Below are positions 53,778 to 62,465 of a stretch of 64,000 nt of DNA, piece by piece. Source of the DNA: Bradyrhizobium sp. 170 (GTDB lineage Bacteria > Pseudomonadota > Alphaproteobacteria > Rhizobiales > Xanthobacteraceae); NCBI RefSeq assembly GCF_023101085.1, contig NZ_CP064703.1, forward strand, positions 8,530,501-8,594,500. Reading direction: 5' to 3'. The stretch's first letter is position 1. Each line of letters begins with the position of its first letter. The notes beneath the pieces are model-generated. The model had not been told where the DNA came from. It did no database searches and was given only the letters and a program-made list of their open reading frames with translations. The position numbers and the translations under genes are program-made.

Positions 53778-54383
53778 TTAGAACAGCGTTCGCTGCCGCA
53801 TGGCAGCCGATAACGTACCTTCGTCGAGATAATCAAGCTCGCCGCCGACAGGCACGCCATGCGCGAGCCGGGTCACCTTGACGTTGGCGTCCTGCAGGAG
53901 ATCGGTGATGTAATGGGCGGTGGTCTGGCCATCAACCGTTGCATTCAGCGCCAGAACGATCTCGCCGACTTGTGATTCGTGCGCGCGCGCCACCAGCGCG
54001 TCGATGGTCAGATCCTGCGGGCCGACGCCGTCGAGTGGCGACAATGTGGCGCCGAGCACATGATAGCGGCCGTTGGTCGCATTCGCCCGTTCCAGCGCCC
54101 AGAGATCGGCGACGTCGGCGACCACGACGATGGTCGAGGGATCGCGGCGCGGATCGGTGCAGACCGTGCAGGGATTTTGCGTGTCGATATTGCCGCAGGT
54201 CTTGCAGACCTGGATCTTGTCGATTGCGACCTGCAGCGCGCCGGCGAGCGGCGTCATCAGCGCCTCGCGCTTCTTGATCAGATGCAGCGCCGCACGCCGC
54301 GCCGAGCGCGGCCCCAGCCCCGGCAGGCGCGCCAGGAGCTGGATCAGGCGTTCGATTTCGGGGCCGGCAACGCTCGCTGCCAT
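53778..54383 (-). CDS. recR: recombination protein RecR
   Basis: A 201-residue RecFOR-pathway protein that forms a DNA-clamping ring. Seen in order: the helix-hairpin-helix [21 protein letters not shown], the Cys4 zinc finger [19 protein letters not shown], and the Toprim domain ([50 protein letters not shown]). The ATG at 54383 comes one base after the ybaB stop and is preferred to the ATG at 54398. Order dnaX-ybaB-recR is conserved. Confidence 0.96.
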   Translation of the reverse strand: MAASVAGPEIERLIQLLARLPGLGPRSARRAALHLIKKREALMTPLAGALQVAIDKIQVCKTCGNIDTQNPCTVCTDPRRDPSTIVVVADVADLWALERANATNGRYHVLGATLSPLDGVGPQDLTIDALVARAHESQVGEIVLALNATVDGQTTAHYITDLLQDANVKVTRLAHGVPVGGELDYLDEGTLSAAMRQRTLF

Positions 54384-54384
54384 T

Positions 54385-54705
54385 TCAGGTGAGGCCAAGT
54401 CCGGGCGGCAGGCCGAGCCCGCCGGTCAGCGCCTGCATTTTTTCCATCGCCGCGGTCTCCGCCTTGCGCCGCGCGTCGTTGTGCGCGGTCACCAGCAGAT
54501 CCTCGAGCACTTCACGCTCCTCGGCCTTCATCAGCGAGGGATCGATCCTGACGCCCTTCACTTCCATCTTCGCGGTCATGCGCACGGCGACCAGCCCGCC
54601 GCCGGAAATGCCCTCGACCTCGAGATTGCCGAGCTCTTCCTGCATCGCCTGCATCTTGGATTGCAGTTGCTGCGCCTGCTTCATCATGCCGAGAAAATCA
54701 GCCAT
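54385..54705 (-). CDS. YbaB/EbfC family nucleoid-associated protein
   Basis: A 106-residue DNA-binding protein: [58 protein letters not shown] is the typical helix-strand layout, followed by [19 protein letters not shown] and a Gly/Leu-rich tail. It dimerises and coats DNA. It lies between dnaX (24 bases upstream) and recR (one-base gap). Confidence 0.95.
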   Translation of the reverse strand: MADFLGMMKQAQQLQSKMQAMQEELGNLEVEGISGGGLVAVRMTAKMEVKGVRIDPSLMKAEEREVLEDLLVTAHNDARRKAETAAMEKMQALTGGLGLPPGLGLT

Positions 54706-54729
54706 TCGTCCGTCCTCTCGAGAGCCCGA

Positions 54730-56574
54730 TCAGTCGTCGTCGCCGTCGGAGCTCTCGTTCAACTCTTCACTGTTAATATTGGATTCCGGCGGCTCGGCGG
54801 CAAGTCGACGCACCTCGACCACTTTGGCGCCGGGAAATCGCGCCAGCACCTCCTGCACGCGCGGATCGGCCTCGGCGGCGCGCGCGTGTTCGTTCCTCGC
54901 CTGCTCATTCTGCGAGCGCAGCGTCGGCTGGCCGGCCTCGTTGGAGATCACCACGGTCCAGCGCCGCCCGGTCCATGATTCCAGCTTGCGGGAGAGGTCG
55001 TTGACCAGCCCGCGCGCCGCATGGCGCTCCAGCGCCACCTCCAGCCGCCCGTCCTCGAAGCGGACGAGGCGCATATCGGATTCCAGCGCCGTCTTGGTCA
55101 GGATATCGCGTTTCTCGCCGGCGAGGGCGACGAGCTGCGGAAAAGTGGCGAGCCGCAGGACGGGCGTGGACTCGGTTTGGGCCGACGGCGCCACCATTTG
55201 CGGCCGCGCGGACGCTTCCGCGCCGGAGCGGGGCGAAGCAGGCGTCCGCATCGGCGAAGCGGCAGACATTGAAGATACCGGTGCGGGGGGCGCGGCCCGT
55301 GACGGCGCCGCGCCGCCGGAGGCCATCTGCGCTCCGCCGCCGTTCTGGTCGAGCATCCGGATCGCCTCGTCCGGCGTCGGCAGGTCGGCGACATAGGCGA
55401 TGCGGACCAGCACCATTTCGGCTGCCGCCGCCGGTCGGGTCGCGGTCTGCACCTCGGTGATGCCCTTGAGCAGCATCTGCCACATCCGCGACAGCACCCG
55501 CATCGACAATTTTGCGGCAAATTCACGGGCGCGGACGCGCTCGGTCTCGCCGAACGCAACATTGTCGGCGGTCGCAGGCACGATCTTCACCCGGGTGACG
55601 AAATTGACGAATTCGGCGAGGTCGGACAGCACCACGACCGGATCGGCGCCGACGTCATATTGGCTGCGGAATTCGCCGAAGGCGCTGGCGATATCGCCGC
55701 GCGCCAGATGCTCGAACAGGTCGATCACCCGGGTGCGGTCGGCAAGCCCCAGCATCTGCCGCACGGCATCGGCGCGGACAAGGCCCGCGGCATGGGCGAT
55801 CGCCTGATCAAACAGGGAGAGCGAATCGCGCACCGAGCCTTCGGCGGCGCGGGCGATGATGCCGAGCGCCTCGGGCTCGACCTCGACGCCTTCCTTTTTC
55901 GCGATGTTGGAGAGATGCCCCATCAGCACATCGGCCTCGACCCGGCGGAGATCAAAACGCTGGCAGCGCGACAGCACCGTGACCGGGACCTTGCGGATTT
56001 CGGTGGTGGCGAACACGAATTTGGCGTGCTCGGGCGGCTCTTCGAGCGTCTTCAGGAAGGCGTTGAAGGCCGCCGTCGACAGCATGTGGACTTCGTCGAT
56101 GATGTAGACCTTGTAGCGGGCGCTGGCCGGCGCGTAACGCACGCTGTCATTGATCTGGCGGACGTCATCGACGCCGGTATGGGAGGCGGCGTCCATTTCC
56201 AGCACATCCATGTGCCGGCTTTCCATGATCGCCTGGCAGTGCACGCCGAGGTCAGGCATATGGATGGTCGGCCCCTTCACCGAGCCATCGGGCTTTTCGT
56301 AGTTCAGCGCGCGGGCGAGAATCCGCGCCGTGGTGGTTTTGCCGACCCCGCGGACGCCGGTCAGGATCCAGGCTTGCGGAATCCGGCCGGTTTCGAACGC
56401 ATTCGAAACGGTGCGGACCATGGCCTCCTGGCCGATCAGGTCTTCGAAACTGGACGGGCGGTATTTGCGTGCCAGCACCCGGTAGGGCTTGGCCGTCTCG
56501 CCCTGGCCGCCGAGCTCGAAGCCGCTCTGGCTGGCGCCGTCTGACTTGTCGGGGGGAGCGCCAGCATCACTCAT
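54730..56574 (-). CDS. dnaX: DNA polymerase III subunit gamma/tau
   Basis: A 614-residue AAA+ clamp-loader subunit. Visible are YRVLARKYRPSSFEDLIGQEAMVRTV, Walker A GVRGVGKTTTARILARALN, Walker B VYIIDEVHMLS, and sensor/Arg-finger region VPVTVLSRCQRFDLRR; a Pro/Ala-rich linker leads to a C-terminal tau-type domain. The zinc module that in E. coli has four Cys reads DLGVHCQAIMESRHMDVLEMDAASHTG, with only one Cys left, so zinc is probably not bound. It heads dnaX-ybaB-recR and faces away from the adjacent SRP RNA gene's 3' end. Confidence 0.96.
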   Translation of the reverse strand: MSDAGAPPDKSDGASQSGFELGGQGETAKPYRVLARKYRPSSFEDLIGQEAMVRTVSNAFETGRIPQAWILTGVRGVGKTTTARILARALNYEKPDGSVKGPTIHMPDLGVHCQAIMESRHMDVLEMDAASHTGVDDVRQINDSVRYAPASARYKVYIIDEVHMLSTAAFNAFLKTLEEPPEHAKFVFATTEIRKVPVTVLSRCQRFDLRRVEADVLMGHLSNIAKKEGVEVEPEALGIIARAAEGSVRDSLSLFDQAIAHAAGLVRADAVRQMLGLADRTRVIDLFEHLARGDIASAFGEFRSQYDVGADPVVVLSDLAEFVNFVTRVKIVPATADNVAFGETERVRAREFAAKLSMRVLSRMWQMLLKGITEVQTATRPAAAAEMVLVRIAYVADLPTPDEAIRMLDQNGGGAQMASGGAAPSRAAPPAPVSSMSAASPMRTPASPRSGAEASARPQMVAPSAQTESTPVLRLATFPQLVALAGEKRDILTKTALESDMRLVRFEDGRLEVALERHAARGLVNDLSRKLESWTGRRWTVVISNEAGQPTLRSQNEQARNEHARAAEADPRVQEVLARFPGAKVVEVRRLAAEPPESNINSEELNESSDGDDD

Positions 56575-56689
56575 CGGTCGATCCGCAATTGATTGTCTCT
56601 CGGGGCCGGCTTGCGGAAAGGAACGAAATCAGGCGCAAGGGGCAGGCTTTTCCGCCCACATTGCGCGATTCGCTCGAAAAACAGGTAGG

Positions 56690-56785
56690 AGACTGACGAG
56701 CGACCCGATCCGGACCTCGTTAGGGCTGCTTCCTTCCGGACCTGACCCGGTTGGCGAGTGGCTCGTCCACCGCCAATCTCCCGGT
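56690..56785 (-). ncRNA. ffs: signal recognition particle RNA (4.5S, small bacterial type)
   Basis: On the minus strand the conserved apical hairpin reads CAGGTCCGGAAGGAAGCAGC, flanked by CGCCAACCGGGT and CCTAACGA. A terminal stem pairs GACGAGC (complement of 56761-56767) with GCTCGTC (complement of 56695-56701). This RNA binds Ffh and FtsY for co-translational targeting. It lies upstream of dnaX on the same strand, its usual place in alphaproteobacteria. End positions are approximate. Confidence 0.9.
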
Positions 56786-56857
56786 CCTTATTTGGGGCCA
56801 AAAGGGCCGGAAAGCAAGCGGGGTTGGAGGGTGCCATGCGCCGGAACTACCCCGTTT

Positions 56858-56980
56858 CGTCATGGCCGGGCTTGACCCGGCCACCCACGTCTTGCTTCTT
56901 CCAGTTCAACGCAAAAAAGACGTGGATGCCCGGGACATCCCGGGCGAAAACGCGCTTCACGCTTCTGCCCGGCCATGGCG
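56858..56980. repeat. inverted repeat, family E, copy 3
   Basis: CGTCATGGCCGGGCTTGACC at the left and GCCCGGCCATGGCGGG at the right, with inner CCACGTCTT/AAGACGTGG, form a compound stem. It lies between the SRP RNA and the HIT gene. Confidence 0.75.
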
Positions 56981-57036
56981 GGTGTTGTTTGCAGGGCCGC
57001 CCTCTGCAATCCTACTTTGAGGATCATAGAACCCTG

Positions 57037-57462
57037 ATGCCCTCCGACGCCTCCGCCTGGTCGCTGCATTCCCAGCTCAAAAAGGACACCATCGACATCG
57101 GCGACCTGCCGCTGTGCAAGGTGCTGGTCATCAAGGACGCGCATTACCCGTGGCTGTTGCTGGTGCCGCGCCGGGAGGGTGCGGTGGAAATCATCGATCT
57201 CGACGAGGTCGCGCAGGCGCAGCTGATGACCGAAATCTCACGCGTTTCGCGCGCCCTGAAAGAGGTCACCAATTGCGACAAGCTCAATGTCGCGGCGCTG
57301 GGCAATCTGGTGCCGCAGTTGCATGTCCACGTCATCGCGCGGCGTACCAGCGACGCGGCCTGGCCGCGGCCGGTCTGGGGCGTGATGCCGCCGCTGGCGC
57401 ATGACGCCGAGGAAGTACAGAATTTCATCAACGCGCTTCGCCGCAAGATCTGGTTGGGTTGA
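57037..57462 (+). CDS. HIT domain protein
   Basis: A 141-residue histidine-triad protein; the active-site motif is PQLHVHVIARRTSD (HxHxH-like), with the substrate-binding start LPLCKVLVIKDAHYPWLLLVPRREGAVEIIDL. HIT proteins hydrolyse or transfer nucleotides from dinucleoside polyphosphates and nucleotide conjugates. The nudC gene follows four bases after its stop, so both nucleotide-cleaning enzymes are co-transcribed. The open frame extends left through repeat DNA, but ATG 57037 gives the normal length. Confidence 0.9.
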   Translation: MPSDASAWSLHSQLKKDTIDIGDLPLCKVLVIKDAHYPWLLLVPRREGAVEIIDLDEVAQAQLMTEISRVSRALKEVTNCDKLNVAALGNLVPQLHVHVIARRTSDAAWPRPVWGVMPPLAHDAEEVQNFINALRRKIWLG

Positions 57463-57466
57463 AACG

Positions 57467-58417
57467 ATGTCCGCATTCGACAAATATCCGCTGGGGAAGC
57501 CCGCTTTCGTCACCCACATTCTCGATCGCGCCGCGCATCTGCGCGCCAATGACGAAAAACTGTTCGCGCTGGAGAGCCAGCGCAACGCCGGCGCCTATGT
57601 GATCTACCGCGACTCGCTTCTGGTGAGGCAGGACGCGGATGGACCGCGCGTGCTGCTCGGCGTCGAAGAGGCCGTGAAGCTCGGCGCCAATCCCGGCACG
57701 ATCTTTTTGGGGCTACGCGATAGCGCGCCGGTTTTCGGCATGGGCATTTCGGCCGCAGCGGTCGAGAAGCTGATGACGCGCGACGACGTCGCCGTGACCG
57801 AGCTGCGCGGCATGGCCATGCAGGGCACGGTGCCGCCGGAACAGCTTTCCGCCATCGCCATGGCCAAATCGATGGTGACCTGGCACCAGCGCCACGGCTT
57901 CTGCGCCAATTGCGGCACCCGCACCGGGATGAAGGAAGGCGGCTGGAAGCGCGAATGCCCGAGCTGCAAGGCCGAGCATTTTCCACGCACCGATCCGGTC
58001 GTGATCATGCTGGTGACATCAGGCGACAAGTGCCTGCTCGGCCGGCAGAAGCAGTTCATGCCCGGGATGTGGTCGTGTCTGGCCGGTTTTGTCGAAGCCG
58101 CCGAGACCATCGAGGACGCGGTCCGCCGCGAGATTTTCGAGGAATCCGGCATCCGCTGCACCGATGTGAGCTATTACATGACACAGCCGTGGCCCTATCC
58201 GTCATCGCTGATGATCGGATGCGCCGCACGTGCGCTCAACGAGGATATCGTGGTTGATCGTACCGAGCTCGAGGACGCGCGCTGGTTCGATCGCGCCGAA
58301 GTCGCGCTGATGCACCGGCGCGAACATCCTGATGGCTTATTTGCGGCGCATCCGTTCGCGATCGCGCACCATCTGATCGGACGCTGGGTGCATGGAGGAA
58401 ACGATACGAGCGCATAG
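57467..58417 (+). CDS. nudC: NAD(+)/NADH diphosphatase
   Basis: A 316-residue Nudix hydrolase that cleaves NADH/NAD(+) and removes NAD caps from RNA. Features are an N-terminal domain, the zinc ribbon FCANCGTRTGMKEGGWKRECPSCKAEHFPRTDP (four Cys), the Nudix box GFVEAAETIEDAVRREIFEESGI, and the NudC-specific motif TQPWPYPSSLM (SQPWPFPxS type). ATG 57467 is four bases after the HIT stop. Length is typical of alphaproteobacterial NudC. Confidence 0.93.
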   Translation: MSAFDKYPLGKPAFVTHILDRAAHLRANDEKLFALESQRNAGAYVIYRDSLLVRQDADGPRVLLGVEEAVKLGANPGTIFLGLRDSAPVFGMGISAAAVEKLMTRDDVAVTELRGMAMQGTVPPEQLSAIAMAKSMVTWHQRHGFCANCGTRTGMKEGGWKRECPSCKAEHFPRTDPVVIMLVTSGDKCLLGRQKQFMPGMWSCLAGFVEAAETIEDAVRREIFEESGIRCTDVSYYMTQPWPYPSSLMIGCAARALNEDIVVDRTELEDARWFDRAEVALMHRREHPDGLFAAHPFAIAHHLIGRWVHGGNDTSA

Positions 58418-58482
58418 CGGGAACCGTCCATCGACCAGTCGATTAACTCGGGACCTTGGTTCCGGCAGAAGGCGGAACCGAC

Positions 58483-59460
58483 ATGACGGATTCCCGAATG
58501 AACTTTCAAGATAAAGCGCCCAAAGTCCCGCCGCGGATTCTCTGCATCGGCATGCCGGTGCGCGACCTCACCTTTCATACGCCGGGTGTTCCCGGGCGCG
58601 GCTCCAAGGAGAACGCCACCGCATTCGACGAAATCTGCGGCGGCAACGCGCTTAATGGCGCGATCGGCATCGCTCGGCTCGGTGGCCGTGCCTCGATCTG
58701 CGGGCCGATGGGAGATGTCAACGAAACATCGAGTCGCTTCATCTTCGAGCAGATGGCGCATGAGGGCATCGAGACGAAACATCTCATCCACATGCCGGGG
58801 CTGGTGACGCCGATCTCGGCGGTGATGATTGATCCATCCGGCGAGCGCACCATCGTGACCTTCCGCGATCCGAAACTGTGGCATGTGAAATTGCCCGACT
58901 TCGACACGCTGCTGGACGACTGCGCCGCCATTCTGACCGAGAGCCGCTGCGCGGAATTCTGCACCGAGCTTTGCGCCGAGGCGGTCCGGCGTGGCATTCC
59001 CGTGATCGTCGACGTCGATCGGGCGATGTCGCTGCGCGAGGGCCTGTTGAACGCCTCCACGCACCTGGTGTTCTCCAGCGAGCCGCTGCAGGAAACCGCA
59101 GATGTTACTGACGACGCCCAGGCGCTGAAGAAGATCGCCAAACTGACCTCGTCGTTCCTGGCGGGGACCCGTGGCCCGAGGGGCACGATCTGGCTCGACG
59201 AGAAGGGGGACATTCAGGAGACCCCCGCCTTCCCGGTGCATACGGTCGACACCCTCGGCGCCGGGGACGTGTTCCACGGCGCGTTTGCGCTGGCGATTAC
59301 CGAGAAGCAGGGATTGCAGCAGGCGCTGCGATTCGCCTCCGCCGCTGCGGCGCTGAAATGCACCCGTTTCGGCGGCGCCTTCGCCGCCCCGCAACGTGCT
59401 GAAGTTGAAGGGCTTTTGAGCCACGGCCAGGTGGCAGACCGGGCGTCGACCGGCCAATAG
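58483..59460 (+). CDS. PfkB family carbohydrate kinase
   Basis: A 325-residue ribokinase-type sugar kinase. Substrate-side motif GRGSKENATAFDEICGGNALNGAIGIARLGGRASICGPMGD and the ATP/anion-hole motif VDTLGAGDVFHGAFALAI with catalytic Asp are intact. AAGGCGGA precedes the ATG at 58483. Its substrate is unknown. It sits between nudC and an Lrp/AsnC regulator on the same strand, but a gap and a palindrome separate it from the latter. Confidence 0.88.
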   Translation: MTDSRMNFQDKAPKVPPRILCIGMPVRDLTFHTPGVPGRGSKENATAFDEICGGNALNGAIGIARLGGRASICGPMGDVNETSSRFIFEQMAHEGIETKHLIHMPGLVTPISAVMIDPSGERTIVTFRDPKLWHVKLPDFDTLLDDCAAILTESRCAEFCTELCAEAVRRGIPVIVDVDRAMSLREGLLNASTHLVFSSEPLQETADVTDDAQALKKIAKLTSSFLAGTRGPRGTIWLDEKGDIQETPAFPVHTVDTLGAGDVFHGAFALAITEKQGLQQALRFASAAAALKCTRFGGAFAAPQRAEVEGLLSHGQVADRASTGQ

Positions 59461-59470
59461 CGGGGCTTGC

Positions 59471-59489
59471 TATAGAAGAATTTTCTATA
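59471..59489. promoter_or_regulatory. AT-rich palindrome upstream of the Lrp/AsnC gene
   Basis: TATAGAA (59471-59477) and TTCTATA (59483-59489) flank GAATT, 40 bases before the regulator ATG. The size and AT-rich centre fit an Lrp/AsnC dimer site and suggest autoregulation (inference). Confidence 0.6.
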
Positions 59490-59528
59490 TATGAGGATAT
59501 CAAACCTCCCGTATGGAACATTTTTCTC

Positions 59529-60029
59529 ATGACCGACCTAGCCGTTCAGCTCCCTGAAGCCAACCGCCGCCTGGATGCCATCGACCGCAAGATCCTGACC
59601 GTGCTGCAGGAGGACGCCTCGCTCTCGGTTGCCGAGATCGGGGACCGGGTCGGGCTGTCGTCGACGCCGTGCTGGAAGCGGATCCAGCGGCTGGAGGCCG
59701 ACGGCGTGATCCTGCGCCGGGTCGCGCTGGTCGACCAGAACAAGATCGGGCTGGGCATTTCGGTGTTCGTCTCGGTCGAGAGCTCCGACCATTCCGAAGC
59801 CTGGCTGAAGACGTTCGCCAGCGCAGTCAGCGCCATGCCCGAGGTGATGGAGTTTTATCGGATGGCCGGCGACGTCGATTACATGCTGCGCGTCGTGGTC
59901 GCCGACATGGCGAGCTATGACGTGTTCTACAAGAAGCTGATCAGCGCCGTGCCGCTGAAGAACGTCACCTCGCGCTTTGCGATGGAGAAGATCAAGTCGG
60001 TGACCGCGCTGCCGGTGCCGGCGGCGTAA
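59529..60029 (+). CDS. Lrp/AsnC family transcriptional regulator
   Basis: A 166-residue feast/famine regulator. The HTH region is LDAIDRKILTVLQEDASLSVAEIGDRVGLSSTPCWKRIQRLEADGVILRRVALVD, and the C-terminal RAM ligand domain reads GISVFVSVESSDHSEAWLKTFASAVSAMPEVMEFYRMAGDVDYMLRVVVADMASYDVFYKKL. It likely responds to an amino acid. An AT-rich palindrome lies 40 bases upstream. No amino-acid metabolic gene is adjacent, so its target is unclear. Confidence 0.92.
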   Translation: MTDLAVQLPEANRRLDAIDRKILTVLQEDASLSVAEIGDRVGLSSTPCWKRIQRLEADGVILRRVALVDQNKIGLGISVFVSVESSDHSEAWLKTFASAVSAMPEVMEFYRMAGDVDYMLRVVVADMASYDVFYKKLISAVPLKNVTSRFAMEKIKSVTALPVPAA

Positions 60030-60051
60030 GGGCTCGCATCCACACATTCGC

Positions 60052-60174
60052 TGTCATCGTCCGCCTTGTGCGCAATTGCGCACTGGGGCGGACGATCCAG
60101 TATTCCAGAGACGCCTGTTTATTGAACCGATCCGCCGCGGCGTACTGGGTCCCCCGCCTTCGCGGGGGACGACG
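60052..60174. repeat. inverted repeat, family F, copy 2
   Basis: CTGTCATCGTCCGCCTTGTG and GGGGCGGACGATCCAGTA form one stem around the palindrome GTGCGCAATTGCGCAC; GCCGCGGCGTACTGGGT and the hairpin CCCCCGCCTTCGCGGGGG follow. It separates the convergent Lrp/AsnC and phosphomutase genes. Confidence 0.8.
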
Positions 60175-60203
60175 AGCGCGTGTTAGGCAAACACCGCCGC
60201 CCC

Positions 60204-61703
60204 TCAAATCTTCTGATTATACGCGCCGACTTCCGGATGCGTCCGCAGCACCGAATCCATCGCCTCGAACATGTCGCGCATGCGCTGCTCGCTCACCGGG
60301 CTCTCGACCACGACCACCAACTCCGGCTTGTTCGATGACGCCCGCACCAGGCCCCAGCTGCCGTCTTCGACGGTGACGCGCACGCCGTTGACGGTGACGA
60401 GATCGCGGATTTTCTGGCCTGCGACCTTGTCGCCCTTTTTCTGCAGCGCTTCGAAATGCTTCACCACGGCGTCGGCGACGCCGTATTTGGTTTCGTCGGC
60501 GCAATGCGGCGACATGGTCGGCGACGACCAGGTTTTCGGCAGCGCATTTTTCAGGTCCGCCATCGACTTGTCAGATGCGCGATCGAGCATTTCGCAGATC
60601 GCAATCGCCGAGACGAGGCCATCGTCATAGCCACGGCCGAACGGCTTGTTGAAGAAGAAGTGGCCGGATTTCTCAAAACCCGCCAGCGCGCCCATCTCGT
60701 TGGTGCGGCGCTTCATGTAGGAATGGCCGGTCTTCCAGTAGGCGGTCTTCGCGCCCTGCTTTTGCAGCACCGGATCCGTCACGAACAGGCCGGTGGATTT
60801 CACGTCGACCACGAACTGCGCGTCCTTGTGGATCGCCGACATATCCCGCGCCAGCATCACGCCGACCTTGTCGGCGAAGATTTCTTCACCGGTATTGTCG
60901 ACCACGCCGCAGCGGTCGCCGTCGCCGTCGAAGCCCAAGCCGACATCGGCCTTGTGCTTGAGCACCGCATCGCGGATCGCGTGCAGCATCTCCATGTCTT
61001 CGGGATTCGGATTGTATTTCGGAAAGGTGTGGTCGAGTTCGGTGTCGAGCGGAATCACCTCGCAGCCGATCGCTTCCATCACCTGCGGCGCGAACGCGCC
61101 CGCGGTGCCGTTACCGCAGGCGACCACGACTTTCAGCTTGCGCTTGAGCTTCGGGCGCTTGGTGAGATCGGCGATGTAGCGCGCCGGGAAATTCTCGTGG
61201 AATTGATAGGAACCGCCGGCCTTGTTGTTGAACGCGGCGTTGAGCACGATTTCCTTCAGCCGCGTCATCTCGTCGGGGCCGAAGGTGAGTGGGCGGTTGG
61301 CGCCCATTTTGACGCCGGTCCAGCCATTGTCGTTATGCGACGCGGTCACCATCGCCACACAGGGCACGTCGAGATCGAACTGCGCGAAATAGGCCATCGG
61401 CGTCACCGCAAGCCCGATGTCGTGCACCTTGCAGCCCGCCGCCATCAGGCCGGAAATCAATGCGTATTTGATTGAGGCCGAATAGCCGCGAAAATCGTGA
61501 CCGGTAACGATTTCTTGTTTGACGCCGAGTTCCGCGATCAGCGCGCCGAGCCCCATGCCCAGCGCCTGAATCCCCATCAGATTAATTTCCTTCTCGAACA
61601 ACCAGCGCGCGTCGTATTCGCGAAAGCCGGTTGCCTTCACCATTGGCCCGGATTCGAACTCATAGGTATTCGGAACCAGCACGGATTTTGGCTTGGGGAA
61701 CAT
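60204..61703 (-). CDS. phosphomannomutase/phosphoglucomutase
   Basis: A 499-residue alpha-D-phosphohexomutase. The phosphoserine loop is VTASHNDNGWTG, the metal loop GLGFDGDGDRCGVVD, the sugar-binding loop FEKSGHFFF and the phosphate-binding end LVRASSNKPELVVVVES. It interconverts sugar-1- and sugar-6-phosphates, supplying mannose-1-P or glucose-1-P for surface polysaccharides; the mannose-6-phosphate isomerase at 2.2-3.2 kb could act just before it in a mannose route, though it is far away. It is monocistronic. Confidence 0.92.
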   Translation of the reverse strand: MFPKPKSVLVPNTYEFESGPMVKATGFREYDARWLFEKEINLMGIQALGMGLGALIAELGVKQEIVTGHDFRGYSASIKYALISGLMAAGCKVHDIGLAVTPMAYFAQFDLDVPCVAMVTASHNDNGWTGVKMGANRPLTFGPDEMTRLKEIVLNAAFNNKAGGSYQFHENFPARYIADLTKRPKLKRKLKVVVACGNGTAGAFAPQVMEAIGCEVIPLDTELDHTFPKYNPNPEDMEMLHAIRDAVLKHKADVGLGFDGDGDRCGVVDNTGEEIFADKVGVMLARDMSAIHKDAQFVVDVKSTGLFVTDPVLQKQGAKTAYWKTGHSYMKRRTNEMGALAGFEKSGHFFFNKPFGRGYDDGLVSAIAICEMLDRASDKSMADLKNALPKTWSSPTMSPHCADETKYGVADAVVKHFEALQKKGDKVAGQKIRDLVTVNGVRVTVEDGSWGLVRASSNKPELVVVVESPVSEQRMRDMFEAMDSVLRTHPEVGAYNQKI

Positions 61704-61826
61704 GGGTTGCCTTGTGGTGAAAATGCTTAAGGGAACACCGCAGCCATAGCGAATGCGCGGGCTGGGCGATAGGCGGGACCGGCGCCTTGTGGCAGCTAAT
61801 TAAGGCAGATTGGTAACCGGTAAACC

Positions 61827-62342
61827 TTACTGTTCCAGCACCATCCGGCCGTTGGCGTATTCGAAGCGCTTCAGCTTCGACAGGAACGACAGGCCAAGCA
61901 GGTTCTCCGACAGCGCCTCGTCGGGCAGCACCAGGGCGTCGACGTCGCGCACCACGAGACCGCCGAGTTCGATCATCGCAAGCCGCGTGCGCGCGGCCTT
62001 GATGGTGCCGTTGGCGGTGGTGACGGTCGCGTTGTAATCGCTGCGCGAGGGGCGCAGGCCGAACCGCGCCGCGGACTTCTCGTTCAGCGCTACCAGCGAA
62101 GCGCCGGTGTCGATCATGAAATTGACGCGCTGACCTTCGATGCGGCCGTCGGTCTGGAAATGGCCGCGGGCATCGCGGGGAATGTCGAGGCTGCGGACGG
62201 AAGCCTGCGCGACCGTTTGCGCGGGCGCTTTTTGGGGCGATGCGCTGGCGGAGGCCGGCGCCGGCGACATCTTGTCCGCCATCTGCGCCATGTAGGTACC
62301 GAGACCGACGAGAACGGCGGCAAGGATCATCAGGTTACGCAT
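61827..62342 (-). CDS. retropepsin-like aspartic protease family protein (TIGR02281 type)
   Basis: A 171-residue membrane-anchored or exported protein: N-terminal helix NLMILAAVLVGLGTYMAQMA, an Ala/Pro/Ser linker, and a pepsin-like single domain with the active-site FMIDTGASLVALNEKSAARFG, then VDALVLPDEALSENLLGLSFLSKLKRFEYANGRMVL (the usual hydrophobic-hydrophobic-Gly motif). Such clan AA proteins would work as dimers in the periplasm. The role is unknown. It is on the same strand as the helicase gene to its left but not overlapping. Confidence 0.88.
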   Translation of the reverse strand: MRNLMILAAVLVGLGTYMAQMADKMSPAPASASASPQKAPAQTVAQASVRSLDIPRDARGHFQTDGRIEGQRVNFMIDTGASLVALNEKSAARFGLRPSRSDYNATVTTANGTIKAARTRLAMIELGGLVVRDVDALVLPDEALSENLLGLSFLSKLKRFEYANGRMVLEQ

Positions 62343-62465
62343 TACGCCACACTCGATTGCCAGACCGTCGATAACACCACGCCTGGGGCCAAGCCGCGAC
62401 TAACAGGGGCGGCCGAGGCTGCCATTTTGACGAAAAGGATGAGTGAAGCGTTAACGGCCGCGCGT

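Noticed and set aside
40651..60174. CRISPR array suspicion from repeated sequences
   Set aside because: Copies are dispersed inverted repeats of different sizes, not regularly spaced direct repeats with spacers, and no cas genes are present.
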